A stretch of DNA of 41,921 bases from a virus, in IMG/VR virus record IMGVR_UViG_3300046722_000186, positions 1 to 41,921 of that record; one strand, 5' to 3'. Both the position numbers and the translations under genes were made by a program. Under the pieces are notes generated by a model. It made no database searches. It saw only the letters and a list, made by a program, of their open reading frames with translations, and had not been told where the DNA came from. Below are positions 1-5,440 of the stretch, piece after piece. Every line of letters begins with the position of its first letter. Position 1 is the first letter of the stretch.

Positions 1-19
1 GGCTGGTGAGATGACATCC

Positions 20-48
20 TTGACAGGGTTCACCAGCGTGGTGACAAT
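20..48 (+). promoter_or_regulatory. Rightward early promoter PR (cro promoter)
   Basis: A consensus -35 TTGACA (20-25) is followed, after exactly 17 bp, by GACAAT (43-48, 4 of 6 consensus). Transcription should start about 7 bp downstream, at or next to the cro ATG at 55. There is no Shine-Dalgarno sequence between, so the mRNA is probably leaderless. A perfect 15-bp operator fills most of the spacer, so repressor binding would exclude RNA polymerase. Confidence 0.75.
30..44. promoter_or_regulatory. Operator OR1, palindrome TCACCA-GCG-TGGTGA
   Basis: A perfect 6-3-6 inverted repeat lies between the -35 and -10 of PR. The same half-sites recur at 41386-41400 and, with one change, at 41351-41365, on the other side of the repressor gene. 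A half-conserved copy (TGGTGA at 4-9) has its centre 35 bp upstream. The 35-bp centre spacing is the same as that of the pair near 41358/41393. Confidence 0.72.
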
Positions 49-54
49 CCCCTC

Positions 55-261
55 ATGCGCCTTCGCCAGTATCTTTCTGCCCACGATATCTCCATGGCGG
101 CGTTCGCAGCGCGCATCGGCGTCAGCACGCAGGCGGTTCATCGGTATCTGACTGGCGACCGTCTGCCGCGTCCCGACGTGATGATGCGGATCAAGGAAGA
201 GACGCGCGGCGCGGTGCAACCCAACGACTGGTTCCGTCCTCCTGGGGAGGCCGCCGCCTGA
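55..261 (+). CDS. cro: Cro-like helix-turn-helix repressor
   Basis: A 68-residue protein with a helix-turn-helix at about residues 12-38 (AAFAARIGVSTQAVHRYLTG), typical of Cro/CI-family DNA-binding proteins. It diverges from the repressor gene across the operator region and is the first gene of the rightward operon, the position of lambda cro. The ATG lies 7 bp from the -10 box and lacks a ribosome binding site, which points to leaderless translation. By analogy it would repress the repressor promoter and moderate early transcription. Function is inferred from size, fold and position. Confidence 0.82.
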   Translation: MRLRQYLSAHDISMAAFAARIGVSTQAVHRYLTGDRLPRPDVMMRIKEETRGAVQPNDWFRPPGEAAA

Positions 262-297
262 ACACCTGACGACGTCACGACCAAGGGAGGGAACCGT

Positions 298-369
298 ATG
301 CACACCAATGACATGACGCTCACACGCTTACCCTCGCTCGGCTCGTTCTGGCACGTTGGGATGGCGTAA
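298..369 (+). CDS. Small ORF after cro (23 aa)
   Basis: ATG at 298 has a good ribosome binding site (AGGGAGG at 284-290, 7 bp spacing) and opens a 23-codon frame ending 5 bp before the next start. The product resembles nothing I know. The stretch 340-353 inside it (GGCTCGTTCTGGCA) is shared at 12 of 14 positions with the leftward leader at 41286-41299, so it may be a regulatory segment with a leader peptide. Confidence 0.4.
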   Translation: MHTNDMTLTRLPSLGSFWHVGMA

Positions 370-374
370 GCGTC

Positions 375-761
375 GTGGCCAAGTCACCACAGAAATCCTG
401 CGACATGGCCGAACTCGCCATCCCGCTGGTACGCAAGCTGGTGGGCGCGCGCCGACGCTATGGCATCGCCTGGGACACCTCATTCACGGATGCGGGACTG
501 GAGCTGGGCATCAGCCCATGGCGCTGCCGGACGCTCTACTACCGGCTGGCGGGCATTCGCCCGGCGCTGTTCGCCGAGTGGAACCGACTGCGCGAACGCG
601 GCGCGCTGATGCTGCGGCAGGAAGCTGCGCGGCTGCGACGGTTTGCCGATGAGCTGGACGCCGAGGCCGACGCGCTGGAGAGCGGCCAATCCCAATACCC
701 ACGGAGCACTGAATGCGCACCTGCGCCTGGCGACGCTGCCTTGCGCGAGGCGGCCGAGTGA
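375..761 (+). CDS. Hypothetical early protein with a helix-turn-helix-like segment
   Basis: A 128-residue protein starting at GTG 375. The middle (about residues 50-70, DAGLELGISPWRCRTLYYRL) looks like a helix-turn-helix, and residues 80-105 form a charged helix rich in Arg, Glu and Ala. It sits in the rightward early operon between two tiny ORFs. It may be a DNA-binding accessory or regulatory protein, but I do not recognise the family. Start choice is uncertain; the next in-frame ATG is at residue 11. Confidence 0.6.
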   Translation: MAKSPQKSCDMAELAIPLVRKLVGARRRYGIAWDTSFTDAGLELGISPWRCRTLYYRLAGIRPALFAEWNRLRERGALMLRQEAARLRRFADELDAEADALESGQSQYPRSTECAPAPGDAALREAAE

Positions 762-796
762 TCGCGGCACGTCTCGATAGAATGTCGAGGGATCGG

Positions 797-874
797 ATGA
801 CGCTCACGCTGGAACTGCTGCTGCTGTGGCTGCTGGCCGACGCGCTGATCGCGGTCGTGGTGCTGTGGCGGTGA
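797..874 (+). CDS. Tiny single-span membrane protein (25 aa)
   Basis: ATG 797 is preceded by GAGGGATCGG and encodes a 25-residue, almost wholly hydrophobic peptide (LELLLLWLLADALIAVVVLW) ending in Arg. Its stop overlaps the GTG start of the nuclease gene as GTGA, the junction used throughout this operon, which supports it being translated. Function unknown. Confidence 0.5.
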   Translation: MTLTLELLLLWLLADALIAVVVLWR

Positions 875-1374
875 GTGACGACCGGCCGATGCGTGTTGGT
901 GGCGGCGTCCAGACTGCCGAGGTGCGCGTCACCACTGGCCGCGCCTGGCGGCTGGTCGAGGAGCTGCAGCCAGAAGACGAGCTGCACGCCAGCGTAGCCG
1001 ACGCCCTCGACAAGCTGCTGCTGCCACCAGCGCGGTGGACGACGTTCCCGGCCGGATCCGTCCCGCTCCCGCCCCGCTATGCGGCCAAACTGTCGCGCCT
1101 CGGTCTGAAACGTGGCTGGCCGGATGTGCAGATCGTGTTCGGTGGTCGCATCTACGGCGTCGAACTGAAGCGCCGCGGCGGCAAGCTGTCGCGCACACGG
1201 ATCGTGCGCACCCGGCGCGGATCCCTGCGCGAGCTCGTGGGCCAGGAGGACGAGTTCCCGCGGCTGCGTGAGGCGGGCATGGAAATCGCGGTGTGCAACT
1301 CGCTACCCGCCGTGCTGGCGTTCCTGGCGTCGGTGGGCGTGCCCTTGAGGCCATACACGGACATGGCCGCGTGA
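871..1374 (+). CDS. VRR-NUC-like (PD-(D/E)XK) nuclease
   Basis: A 167-residue protein. The segment around residues 78-105 carries the VRR-NUC signature: GLKRGWPDV with Asp85, then GVELKRRGGKLS with Glu98 and Lys100, matching the PD...ExK active site. VRR-NUC proteins are structure-specific endonucleases common in phage replication and recombination regions, resembling Holliday junction resolvases. I chose GTG 871 because it overlaps the preceding TGA as GTGA and places the conserved part at the usual distance; upstream codons belong to the tiny membrane gene in another frame. Confidence 0.75.
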   Translation: MSDDRPMRVGGGVQTAEVRVTTGRAWRLVEELQPEDELHASVADALDKLLLPPARWTTFPAGSVPLPPRYAAKLSRLGLKRGWPDVQIVFGGRIYGVELKRRGGKLSRTRIVRTRRGSLRELVGQEDEFPRLREAGMEIAVCNSLPAVLAFLASVGVPLRPYTDMAA

Positions 1375-1997
1375 TCGCGGCGCTCTATGTGCAACGGGAT
1401 GGCGTATACGCCGGCATTGATGGTGTCGAGCTATGGGACGAGGCACGTGACGCACGCACCTATGCTGGTCCGTGGCCTGTGGTGGCGCATCCGCCGTGCC
1501 AGCGCTGGGGCAGGTTCTGGCATGGCAGCCCACGTAAGCCGCATCAGTATGCTAAGGGTGATGACGCCGGCTGCTTCGCGGCTGCGCTGGCTTCTGTGCG
1601 GCACTGGGGCGGTGTGCTGGAGCATCCGGCGCATAGCCATGCGTGGCTGGCTCACGGGCTTCCCTGGCCGTCTGCGAGCGGCGGGTGGCAGGCTGATCTG
1701 TCCGGCGGCTGGTGCTGCCATGTCGAGCAGGGCTGGTATGGGCACCCCTCCCGCAAGGGTTCGTGGCTCTACGCGGTGGATTGCGATGTGCCGGAACTGA
1801 AATGGGGCAGTAGCGGGCAGCGCCTCGATCCGGTGATGGTGGAGCGGCACGGCTACGAATATGCGCGTCGCAAGGGCCTCGTCTCGATGGTGGGGGGCAA
1901 GCGCAAGACGGAGATCAGGAACGCAACGCCGCCCGCGTTCCGCGATCTGCTGCTGGCAATCGCCGCGAGCGCGCAGCCGGGAGTGCTTGCAGCATGA
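1371..1997 (+). CDS. Conserved phage protein with HPPCQRWGRF motif
   Basis: A 208-residue protein starting at GTG 1371, overlapping the nuclease stop. It contains VVAHPPCQRWGRFWHG (about residues 39-54), GGVLEHPAHSHAW and GGWCCHVEQGWYGH, and ends RNATPPAFRDLLLAIA. I recall this layout from many phages of GC-rich hosts, without a fixed function. The PPCQ motif resembles motif IV of cytosine-C5 methyltransferases, but the glycine-rich SAM motif is not evident, so a methyltransferase call is not justified. Its 3' end overlaps the convergent leftward gene by 83 bp. Confidence 0.7.
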   Translation: MIAALYVQRDGVYAGIDGVELWDEARDARTYAGPWPVVAHPPCQRWGRFWHGSPRKPHQYAKGDDAGCFAAALASVRHWGGVLEHPAHSHAWLAHGLPWPSASGGWQADLSGGWCCHVEQGWYGHPSRKGSWLYAVDCDVPELKWGSSGQRLDPVMVERHGYEYARRKGLVSMVGGKRKTEIRNATPPAFRDLLLAIAASAQPGVLAA

Positions 1998-2148
1998 ACC
2001 GCAGCGCCACCCGCGCAGGCCCCGGCACATTGCGCACGCCGCTCTCCCACTGCTGCACGGCGCGCACGGTGCATTCCAGCGCGGTGGCGAGTTGCTGCGT
2101 GGTGAGGCCCAGCCGCTCGCGGGCGGCGCGGACTTCAGCGGGCTGCAC
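1915..2148 (-). CDS. XRE-family helix-turn-helix regulator
   Basis: A 77-residue protein starting at GTG 2148, with a clear XRE/HTH_3 domain at residues 3-45 (RERLGLTTQQLATALECTVR, then QQWESG) and an Arg-rich tail. It is the second gene of a two-gene leftward unit, overlapping the first by 14 bp, so the pair is coupled. It probably autoregulates the promoter at 2349-2377, which carries an inverted repeat. An antisense regulatory unit inside the rightward early operon suggests a role in lysogeny or superinfection control. The last 25 codons overlap the convergent gene ending at 1997. Confidence 0.68.
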   Translation of the reverse strand: MQPAEVRAARERLGLTTQQLATALECTVRAVQQWESGVRNVPGPARVALRFMLQALPAARSRRLPAADRGTRAALRS

Positions 2149-2320
2149 GGCGGCGCTTCGGCTCGGCGGTCGCGACCACGACGCCATCCAACAGCGCGCG
2201 GTGCGGATACTGGATCGCGTAGGCCGGAAGCTTTCTGGCGATCTCTTCGACGGTACCGGTGAAGGCGCCCTCGCCGCGCAGTTCCCACCCCCGGCCCCTG
2301 TCCATCTCGATCCGCAGCAT
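2135..2320 (-). CDS. Small hypothetical protein paired with the XRE regulator
   Basis: A 61-residue protein starting at ATG 2320 with GGAGA eight bases upstream. It is charged (LRIEMDRGRGWELRGEG) and ends KRRRAAR. It is the first gene of the leftward pair, read from a strong promoter 29 bp upstream, and precedes an overlapping XRE gene. Small-protein-plus-HTH pairs can be toxin-antitoxin modules, but nothing here resembles a known toxin, so that is speculation. Confidence 0.6.
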   Translation of the reverse strand: MLRIEMDRGRGWELRGEGAFTGTVEEIARKLPAYAIQYPHRALLDGVVVATAEPKRRRAAR

Positions 2321-2348
2321 TGTCGTGGTCTCCGTTTCTGTGCCCCGA

Positions 2349-2385
2349 GATATACGAGCATTGTTCGTGGGTGTCAAGCACAATG
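2349..2385 (-). promoter_or_regulatory. Leftward promoter with flanking inverted repeat
   Basis: On the minus strand, TTGACA (2377-2372) and TATATC (2354-2349) are separated by exactly 17 bp, the best promoter match in the window. CATTGT (2359-2364) and ACAATG (2380-2385) flank the -35 box as an inverted repeat, a plausible operator for the XRE protein encoded downstream. Transcription would run into the 2320-1915 pair. Confidence 0.72.
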
Positions 2386-2409
2386 TTCGCTGCATGGGGA
2401 TGTTGCCGC

Positions 2410-2514
2410 GTGAGCCTGCTGCGCGCCATCGCCTTCACGGCCTGCGCGTGGGGGCTGGCGTTCCTGTGCACCTGGTTCGCGACGCTCGCGCTCGGCAGTG
2501 GAGCGATCCGATGA
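2410..2514 (+). CDS. Small single-span membrane protein (34 aa)
   Basis: GTG 2410 follows GGGGA by nine bases. The 34 codons encode one hydrophobic helix (LLRAIAFTACAWGLAFLCTW) with a Ser/Gly-rich end. The stop overlaps the ATG at 2511 as ATGA. Function unknown. Confidence 0.45.
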   Translation: MSLLRAIAFTACAWGLAFLCTWFATLALGSGAIR

Positions 2515-2561
2515 AGCCGCGAACGCCGAGAGTACCATGCAAGCGGAGCGCACATGAGTGA
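2511..2561 (+). CDS. Possible 16-aa peptide or leader of the next gene
   Basis: A 16-codon basic frame (MKPRTPRVPCKRSAHE) begins at an ATGA overlap with the membrane ORF and ends 8 bp inside the next gene. It contains one outlying copy of the 9-mer unit found in the 3426-3740 array (GAGAGTACC at 2528, GAGCGCACA at 2546). It may be only a coupling leader. Confidence 0.25.
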   Translation: MKPRTPRVPCKRSAHE

Positions 2562-3420
2562 CCACGTAGACCCGTCGCTACTGACGCCCATACAGAAGCT
2601 AACCAAGGATCTGCGCGAGGCATCACGCACGCTCGGTCCCTCTGAGGCGCGCTTTCTCGTAGATGCATACTACAAGATCCAGGAAGACCGTATCCGCTCC
2701 GCTCACCAGGTTCGCACGCTGTCACAAGCCACCGACGACAAAGCGCCCGAGCCGCACGACACCATTGCGTGGCTTTTCACCCAGGAACAAACGCTGGAAA
2801 ACCAGATCAAAGCTGCGCTCGATGTCTATGGCGCTGGCCAGCCTGCTGGCGTGTGGATGCGCAGCATCGTGGGCATTGGCCCGGTCATTACCGCCGGCTT
2901 CCTGGCGCATATCGACATCGCCAAAGCCCCGACCGTCGGGCACATCTGGCGGTTCTGCGGCCTCGATCCGACGGTCAAATGGGACAAGGGCACCAAGCGC
3001 CCGTGGAATGCGTCGCTCAAGCGCCTGTGCTGGATCGTCGGGGAAAGCTTCACCAAGGTCAGCAACCACCCCGATGACACGTACGGCAAGCTCTACCAGC
3101 AGCGCAAAGAGCGTGAGATCGCGCGCAATGAAGCTGGTGACTACGCTGAGCAGGCTGCCGCCTCGCTCACGGCCAAGCGCTTCGGGGACGATACGGCTGC
3201 CAAGAAGCATTACTTGGCGGGGAAGCTGCCCCCTGCGCGCATTCACCTCCGGGCGCAACGCTATGCGGTCAAGATATTCCTGAGCCATTTCCACGAGGTC
3301 TTGTTCTTCACCGCGTATGGGGAGCGCCCGCCCAAACCGTATGTGCTGGATCACGTTGGTGGCCATGTGCATCGCATCGAGGTTCCAAACACCCACCTCG
3401 TGCCGGGGTTAAAGCCGTGA
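2554..3420 (+). CDS. Protein with IS110-transposase-like C-terminal (Transposase_20-like) region
   Basis: A 288-residue protein starting at ATG 2554. Residues 104-165 (SIVGIGPVITAGFLAHIDI, then WRFCGLDPTVKWDKGTK and LKRLCWIVGESF) resemble the helix-hairpin-helix-containing C-terminal domain of IS110/IS116 transposases, including the GIGPVTA and GLDP landmarks. The N-terminal DEDD catalytic domain is absent. The remainder is helical and charged. It is therefore probably a DNA-binding or structure-recognising early protein, not an active transposase. Its TGA overlaps a GTG at 3417, and the frame beyond the stop stays open through the adjacent repeat array. Confidence 0.65.
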   Translation: MSDHVDPSLLTPIQKLTKDLREASRTLGPSEARFLVDAYYKIQEDRIRSAHQVRTLSQATDDKAPEPHDTIAWLFTQEQTLENQIKAALDVYGAGQPAGVWMRSIVGIGPVITAGFLAHIDIAKAPTVGHIWRFCGLDPTVKWDKGTKRPWNASLKRLCWIVGESFTKVSNHPDDTYGKLYQQRKEREIARNEAGDYAEQAAASLTAKRFGDDTAAKKHYLAGKLPPARIHLRAQRYAVKIFLSHFHEVLFFTAYGERPPKPYVLDHVGGHVHRIEVPNTHLVPGLKP

Positions 3421-3425
3421 GGGGA

Positions 3426-3740
3426 GAGAGTTCCGGTATCGCCGAGCGAGCCGCTGGCAGTGAGTGTGCCGTTAGAACAGAGCGAGCCGTCGTCGCGGAG
3501 AGTGCCGCAAGACTTGAGCGAGCCGCAGCGCGGGAGAGTACCATGGTGCACGAGCGAGCCACCATCACGGAGAGTACCGTCGGAGATGAGCGAGCCGTTG
3601 ACGATGAGAGTGCCGAATGGATCGAGCGAGCCATGTTCGACGACAGTAACGTGCCGTCCGAGCGAGCCCTGGTCGGCGAGTGTGCCGAGGAGATCGAGCG
3701 AGCCAGGACAAGGGAGATTACCGTTGGTGAAGAGCGACTA
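3426..3740. repeat. 36-bp tandem array of alternating fixed and variable 9-mers
   Basis: GAGCGAGCC occurs exactly eight times at 3444, 3480, 3516, 3552, 3588, 3624, 3660 and 3696. A second 9-mer, GAGNGTNCC-like (GAGAGTGCC, GAGAGTACC, GAGTGTGCC), lies midway in each unit at 3426, 3462, 3498, 3534, 3570, 3606, 3642, 3678 and 3714. Between them are unrelated 9-bp segments. A degenerate unit (GAGCGACTA) closes the array at 3732. The frame from GTG 3417 reads ERA-xxx-ESA-xxx; the frame continuous with the upstream gene past its TGA reads SEP-xxx-RVP-xxx; the reverse strand reads GSL-xxx-GTL-xxx. I cannot tell whether it is coding, but near-absence of synonymous change in the 9-mers favours nucleotide-level constraint. 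Confidence 0.9.
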
Positions 3741-3781
3741 CGCTTCTTCCGACTCAATCGTTTCTGGGATATGAACGAGAA

Positions 3782-3803
3782 CGCCCCGGCGGGAACCGGG
3801 GCG
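3782..3803 (+). other. Perfect 8-bp GC hairpin downstream of the array
   Basis: CGCCCCGG (3782-3789) pairs with CCGGGGCG (3796-3803) across a 6-base loop. No U-run follows, so it is not a standard intrinsic terminator. It lies between the 36-bp array and the winged-helix gene and may be an attenuator, pause site or structured leader. The frame through it (MNENAPAGTGANCIG) stays open. Confidence 0.55.
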
Positions 3804-3908
3804 AACTGTATCGGAATAACCGGCTTCGGGGTTGCACCCACCGAAGGGGAAGAAGCTGACGCCCCCTTCATAACGCAGCTCCGTGGCCTGAGCAAGGGAG
3901 CGCGTACT

Positions 3909-4166
3909 ATGGTCACCTCGTATTCACATTCGAGGCCGGAAGGCCGATCCCACCGCGCCAAGATCGAGCGGTGGATATTGCCCAAGCTGCACCCTGGCTG
4001 CCGGGTGCCTAGCGCCAACTGGATGGCGAGGTTCCTCGGGATTTCGTCCTCTGAGGGCGGGCGGCAGATCCGGCGGGCGCTGACGGAAGCTGGCATTGCC
4101 ACAGAGACGCGTGGGGTGGGGCGTGGGCGGCGGATTTATGTGGTGACATTGGGAGAGCGGCCATGA
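3909..4166 (+). CDS. Winged helix-turn-helix protein
   Basis: An 85-residue basic protein. ATG 3909 has AAGGGAG about 8 bp upstream, better than any start further back, although the frame is open to GTG 3417 through the repeat array. Residues 25-80 (LHPGCRVPSANWMARFLGIS, then RQIRRALTEAGI and GRGRRIYVV) show a recognition helix followed by a beta-wing, typical of small phage DNA-binding proteins next to replication genes. Its stop overlaps the replication gene start as ATGA. It may bind the array upstream or the iterons downstream; neither is shown. Confidence 0.6.
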   Translation: MVTSYSHSRPEGRSHRAKIERWILPKLHPGCRVPSANWMARFLGISSSEGGRQIRRALTEAGIATETRGVGRGRRIYVVTLGERP

Positions 4167-4969
4167 GTGATCTGCCGCATCCGCTGACGCCACCGGACTG
4201 CGACTTGCGCGGCTTCGAGTGGATGCAGCTCTGGGGCCATCGCATGTTCACCAGCAGCTGGTATCGGGCTGCCCGCAAGGATGGCCGCGGCGGCATCGCG
4301 TCGCTCAAGCTGTACTGGTCTGCCATGCTGCAATGCCCAGCCGGCAGCCTGCCCAACGACGAGGAGGAACTCTGCATGCTGGCCGACTTTGGCGAGGACA
4401 TGCGGGCGTGGGCCAAGCACCGGCCGGTTGCCATGCACGGGTTCGTGCTGTGCGCCGACAATCGCTGGTATCATCCGGTGGTAGCGGAACAGGTGCTCGA
4501 TGCCTACGACCGGAAGCTCAAATCAACCCGCACCAGGGAGGTTGACCGGGAGCGTCTCAAGCGGTGGAGGGCAAACCACAACGGCGCCACCCCACCCGAC
4601 AAACCCAACGGGCAAACCCACCCAGAACCACCTCGTGAAACGCGTTTCGAAACGCCGACTGAAACGCACCACATACCACTAATGCGAATGCCTGAAACGC
4701 GTTTCGAAACGCAGCATGAAACGGGGTGTGAAACCCCCGACGAAACGTCGCGCGCGACTACAAGACAGTACCAGACAAGACAAGACAGTCCCCCCCTAAG
4801 CCCCCCCCAAAGCCGGGGGGGGCGGCGTGGCGCGCCAAAACCACCCCGCAGTGGCTTCAAAGCCGTCGAGCAACGGCTGGCAACAATCGAGGGAACCGCC
4901 GAGGAAGTGGCGGAAATGCACGAGTTTGCCAGCCGGCTGCGGCTGGTGGCAGGAGGTGGAAATGGCTGA
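4163..4969 (+). CDS. DUF1376-type phage replication protein
   Basis: A 268-residue protein. Residues 1-115 (LPHPLTPPDCDLRGFEWMQL, LKLYWSAMLQCPAGSLPNDE, and NRWYHPVVAEQVLDAY) match the DUF1376 domain found in phage replication-initiator-like proteins. Residues 150-205 are low-complexity, with repeated ET tetrapeptides encoded by the GAAACG iteron array, and are followed by a Pro/Gly stretch encoded by C and G homopolymers. This resembles lambda O, where the origin lies inside the initiator gene. ATG 4163 overlaps the preceding stop (ATGA). The 3' end overlaps the next gene by 8 bp. A one-base loss in the homopolymers would fuse the two frames. Confidence 0.72.
   Translation: MSDLPHPLTPPDCDLRGFEWMQLWGHRMFTSSWYRAARKDGRGGIASLKLYWSAMLQCPAGSLPNDEEELCMLADFGEDMRAWAKHRPVAMHGFVLCADNRWYHPVVAEQVLDAYDRKLKSTRTREVDRERLKRWRANHNGATPPDKPNGQTHPEPPRETRFETPTETHHIPLMRMPETRFETQHETGCETPDETSRATTRQYQTRQDSPPLSPPQSRGGRRGAPKPPRSGFKAVEQRLATIEGTAEEVAEMHEFASRLRLVAGGGNG
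4637..4747. repeat. Iteron-like GAAACG array, candidate replication origin
   Basis: GAAACGCGTTTCGAAACG (18 bp, containing two overlapping 12-bp palindromes) occurs exactly at 4637-4654 and 4694-4711. GAAACG or GAAACC units fall at 4637, 4649, 4661 and at 4694, 4706, 4718, 4730, 4742, all 12 bp apart within each block. The array lies in the middle of a replication gene, as the lambda origin does in gene O. The following 40 bases hold C7, C8 and G8 runs. Origin function is inferred. Confidence 0.65.
4790..4822 (+). other. Homopolymer tracts C7, C8 and G8 with 8-bp hairpin
   Basis: C7 at 4790-4796, C8 at 4801-4808 and G8 at 4815-4822 lie within 33 bp. C8 and G8 pair perfectly around the loop AAAGCC. 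In the +1 frame a TAA lies at 4797-4799, but that frame is open from 4800 on and runs into the next gene (stop at 5433-5435). Slippage losing one base in C8 or G8 would give a fused protein. Confidence 0.6.
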
Positions 4970-5435
4970 CCAACTCATCGTTCAGCGCTGGCTCATCCGG
5001 CTCGGGAAAATCACCAGCGCCAGGATCAGCGAGGACGACGCCGCCGATTTCATCGAGGAATTCTCCCCGCTTCTCGCCATGCGGTTCGGCGATGACGCGT
5101 TCACAAATGTCTCCCTCGAATTCGTCGCAGCGGAATGTAAATACCTCCCCACATACGGCGAACTCGTCGCCCTGCTCCGCGACTGGAAACGACAACTGCC
5201 AGCGCCATCCTATCCCGCCCTCAACGACAACGTGGCCGACATGGATGCCAAAAACCGACACTGGCTGAGCTACTACCAACGCCGCGAACGCGAGGGCTTC
5301 ACACCCCTCCGCGAGAAGGACGGCCGACTGTCCAGACCAGACATCACCGATTGGCGCGAACACACCCTCAGCCTGATCCGCCAACACGCCCCCGACGCCT
5401 GGGCCTACCTCCACCGCAATCACCATGCCGCTTGA
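4962..5435 (+). CDS. Hypothetical replication-region protein (possible helicase loader)
   Basis: A 157-residue protein with an excellent AGGAGGT (4951-4957) before ATG 4962. It is mostly helical and acidic in the first half (LGKITSARISEDDAADFIEE, then YLPTYGELVALLRDWKRQ). Its place directly after a DUF1376-type initiator is that of a lambda P- or DnaC-type helicase loader, but I see no AAA+ motifs, so the role is only contextual. Residues HHAA at the end are encoded by a 17-bp element that recurs at the end of the next gene. Confidence 0.6.
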   Translation: MADQLIVQRWLIRLGKITSARISEDDAADFIEEFSPLLAMRFGDDAFTNVSLEFVAAECKYLPTYGELVALLRDWKRQLPAPSYPALNDNVADMDAKNRHWLSYYQRREREGFTPLREKDGRLSRPDITDWREHTLSLIRQHAPDAWAYLHRNHHAA

Positions 5436-5440
5436 CGCCA
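5424..5440 (+). repeat. 17-bp direct repeat, copy 1, at a stop/start junction
   Basis: CATGCCGCTTGACGCCA here is identical to 5644-5660. Each copy carries the TGA stop of one gene and the overlapping ATG of the next (HAA-stop / MPLDA). The pair brackets the zinc-ribbon gene precisely, as if that gene had been inserted or duplicated as a cassette. Confidence 0.85.

Larger units (their letters stand above)
1..127. repeat. Terminal direct repeat, left copy (circular contig overlap)
   Basis: Bases 1-127 are identical to 41795-41921. A 127-bp perfect overlap is a common k-mer length in short-read assemblers, so it most likely marks a circular or circularly permuted genome of 41,794 bp rather than a true terminal repeat. 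The repeat covers the cro promoter, the operator and the first 73 bases of cro, so the fragment at 41849-41921 is a second copy of the cro start and not another gene. Confidence 0.93.

Noticed and set aside
1371-1997. Cytosine-C5 DNA methyltransferase
   Set aside because: Only the PPCQ tetrapeptide agrees; SAM-binding and ENV motifs are not recognisable.
1431-2630. Long minus-strand open frame of 399 codons
   Set aside because: Shadow of the GTG 1371 gene and its neighbours: it is Arg/Ser/Pro-rich without domains and crosses several well-supported genes, as is common opposite GC-rich coding DNA.
3308-4102. Minus-strand frame through the 36-bp array with ARS/LS repeats
   Set aside because: Its repetitive text merely reflects the 36-bp DNA period; outside the array it opposes the well-supported winged-helix and upstream genes.
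3417-4166. Single 249-codon gene spanning the array and winged-helix domain
   Set aside because: Possible by frame and GTGA overlap, but an ATG with a good ribosome binding site at 3909 sits right before the folded domain. Array and hairpin look more like non-coding or separately regulated DNA, so the short gene was annotated and the long frame described with the array.
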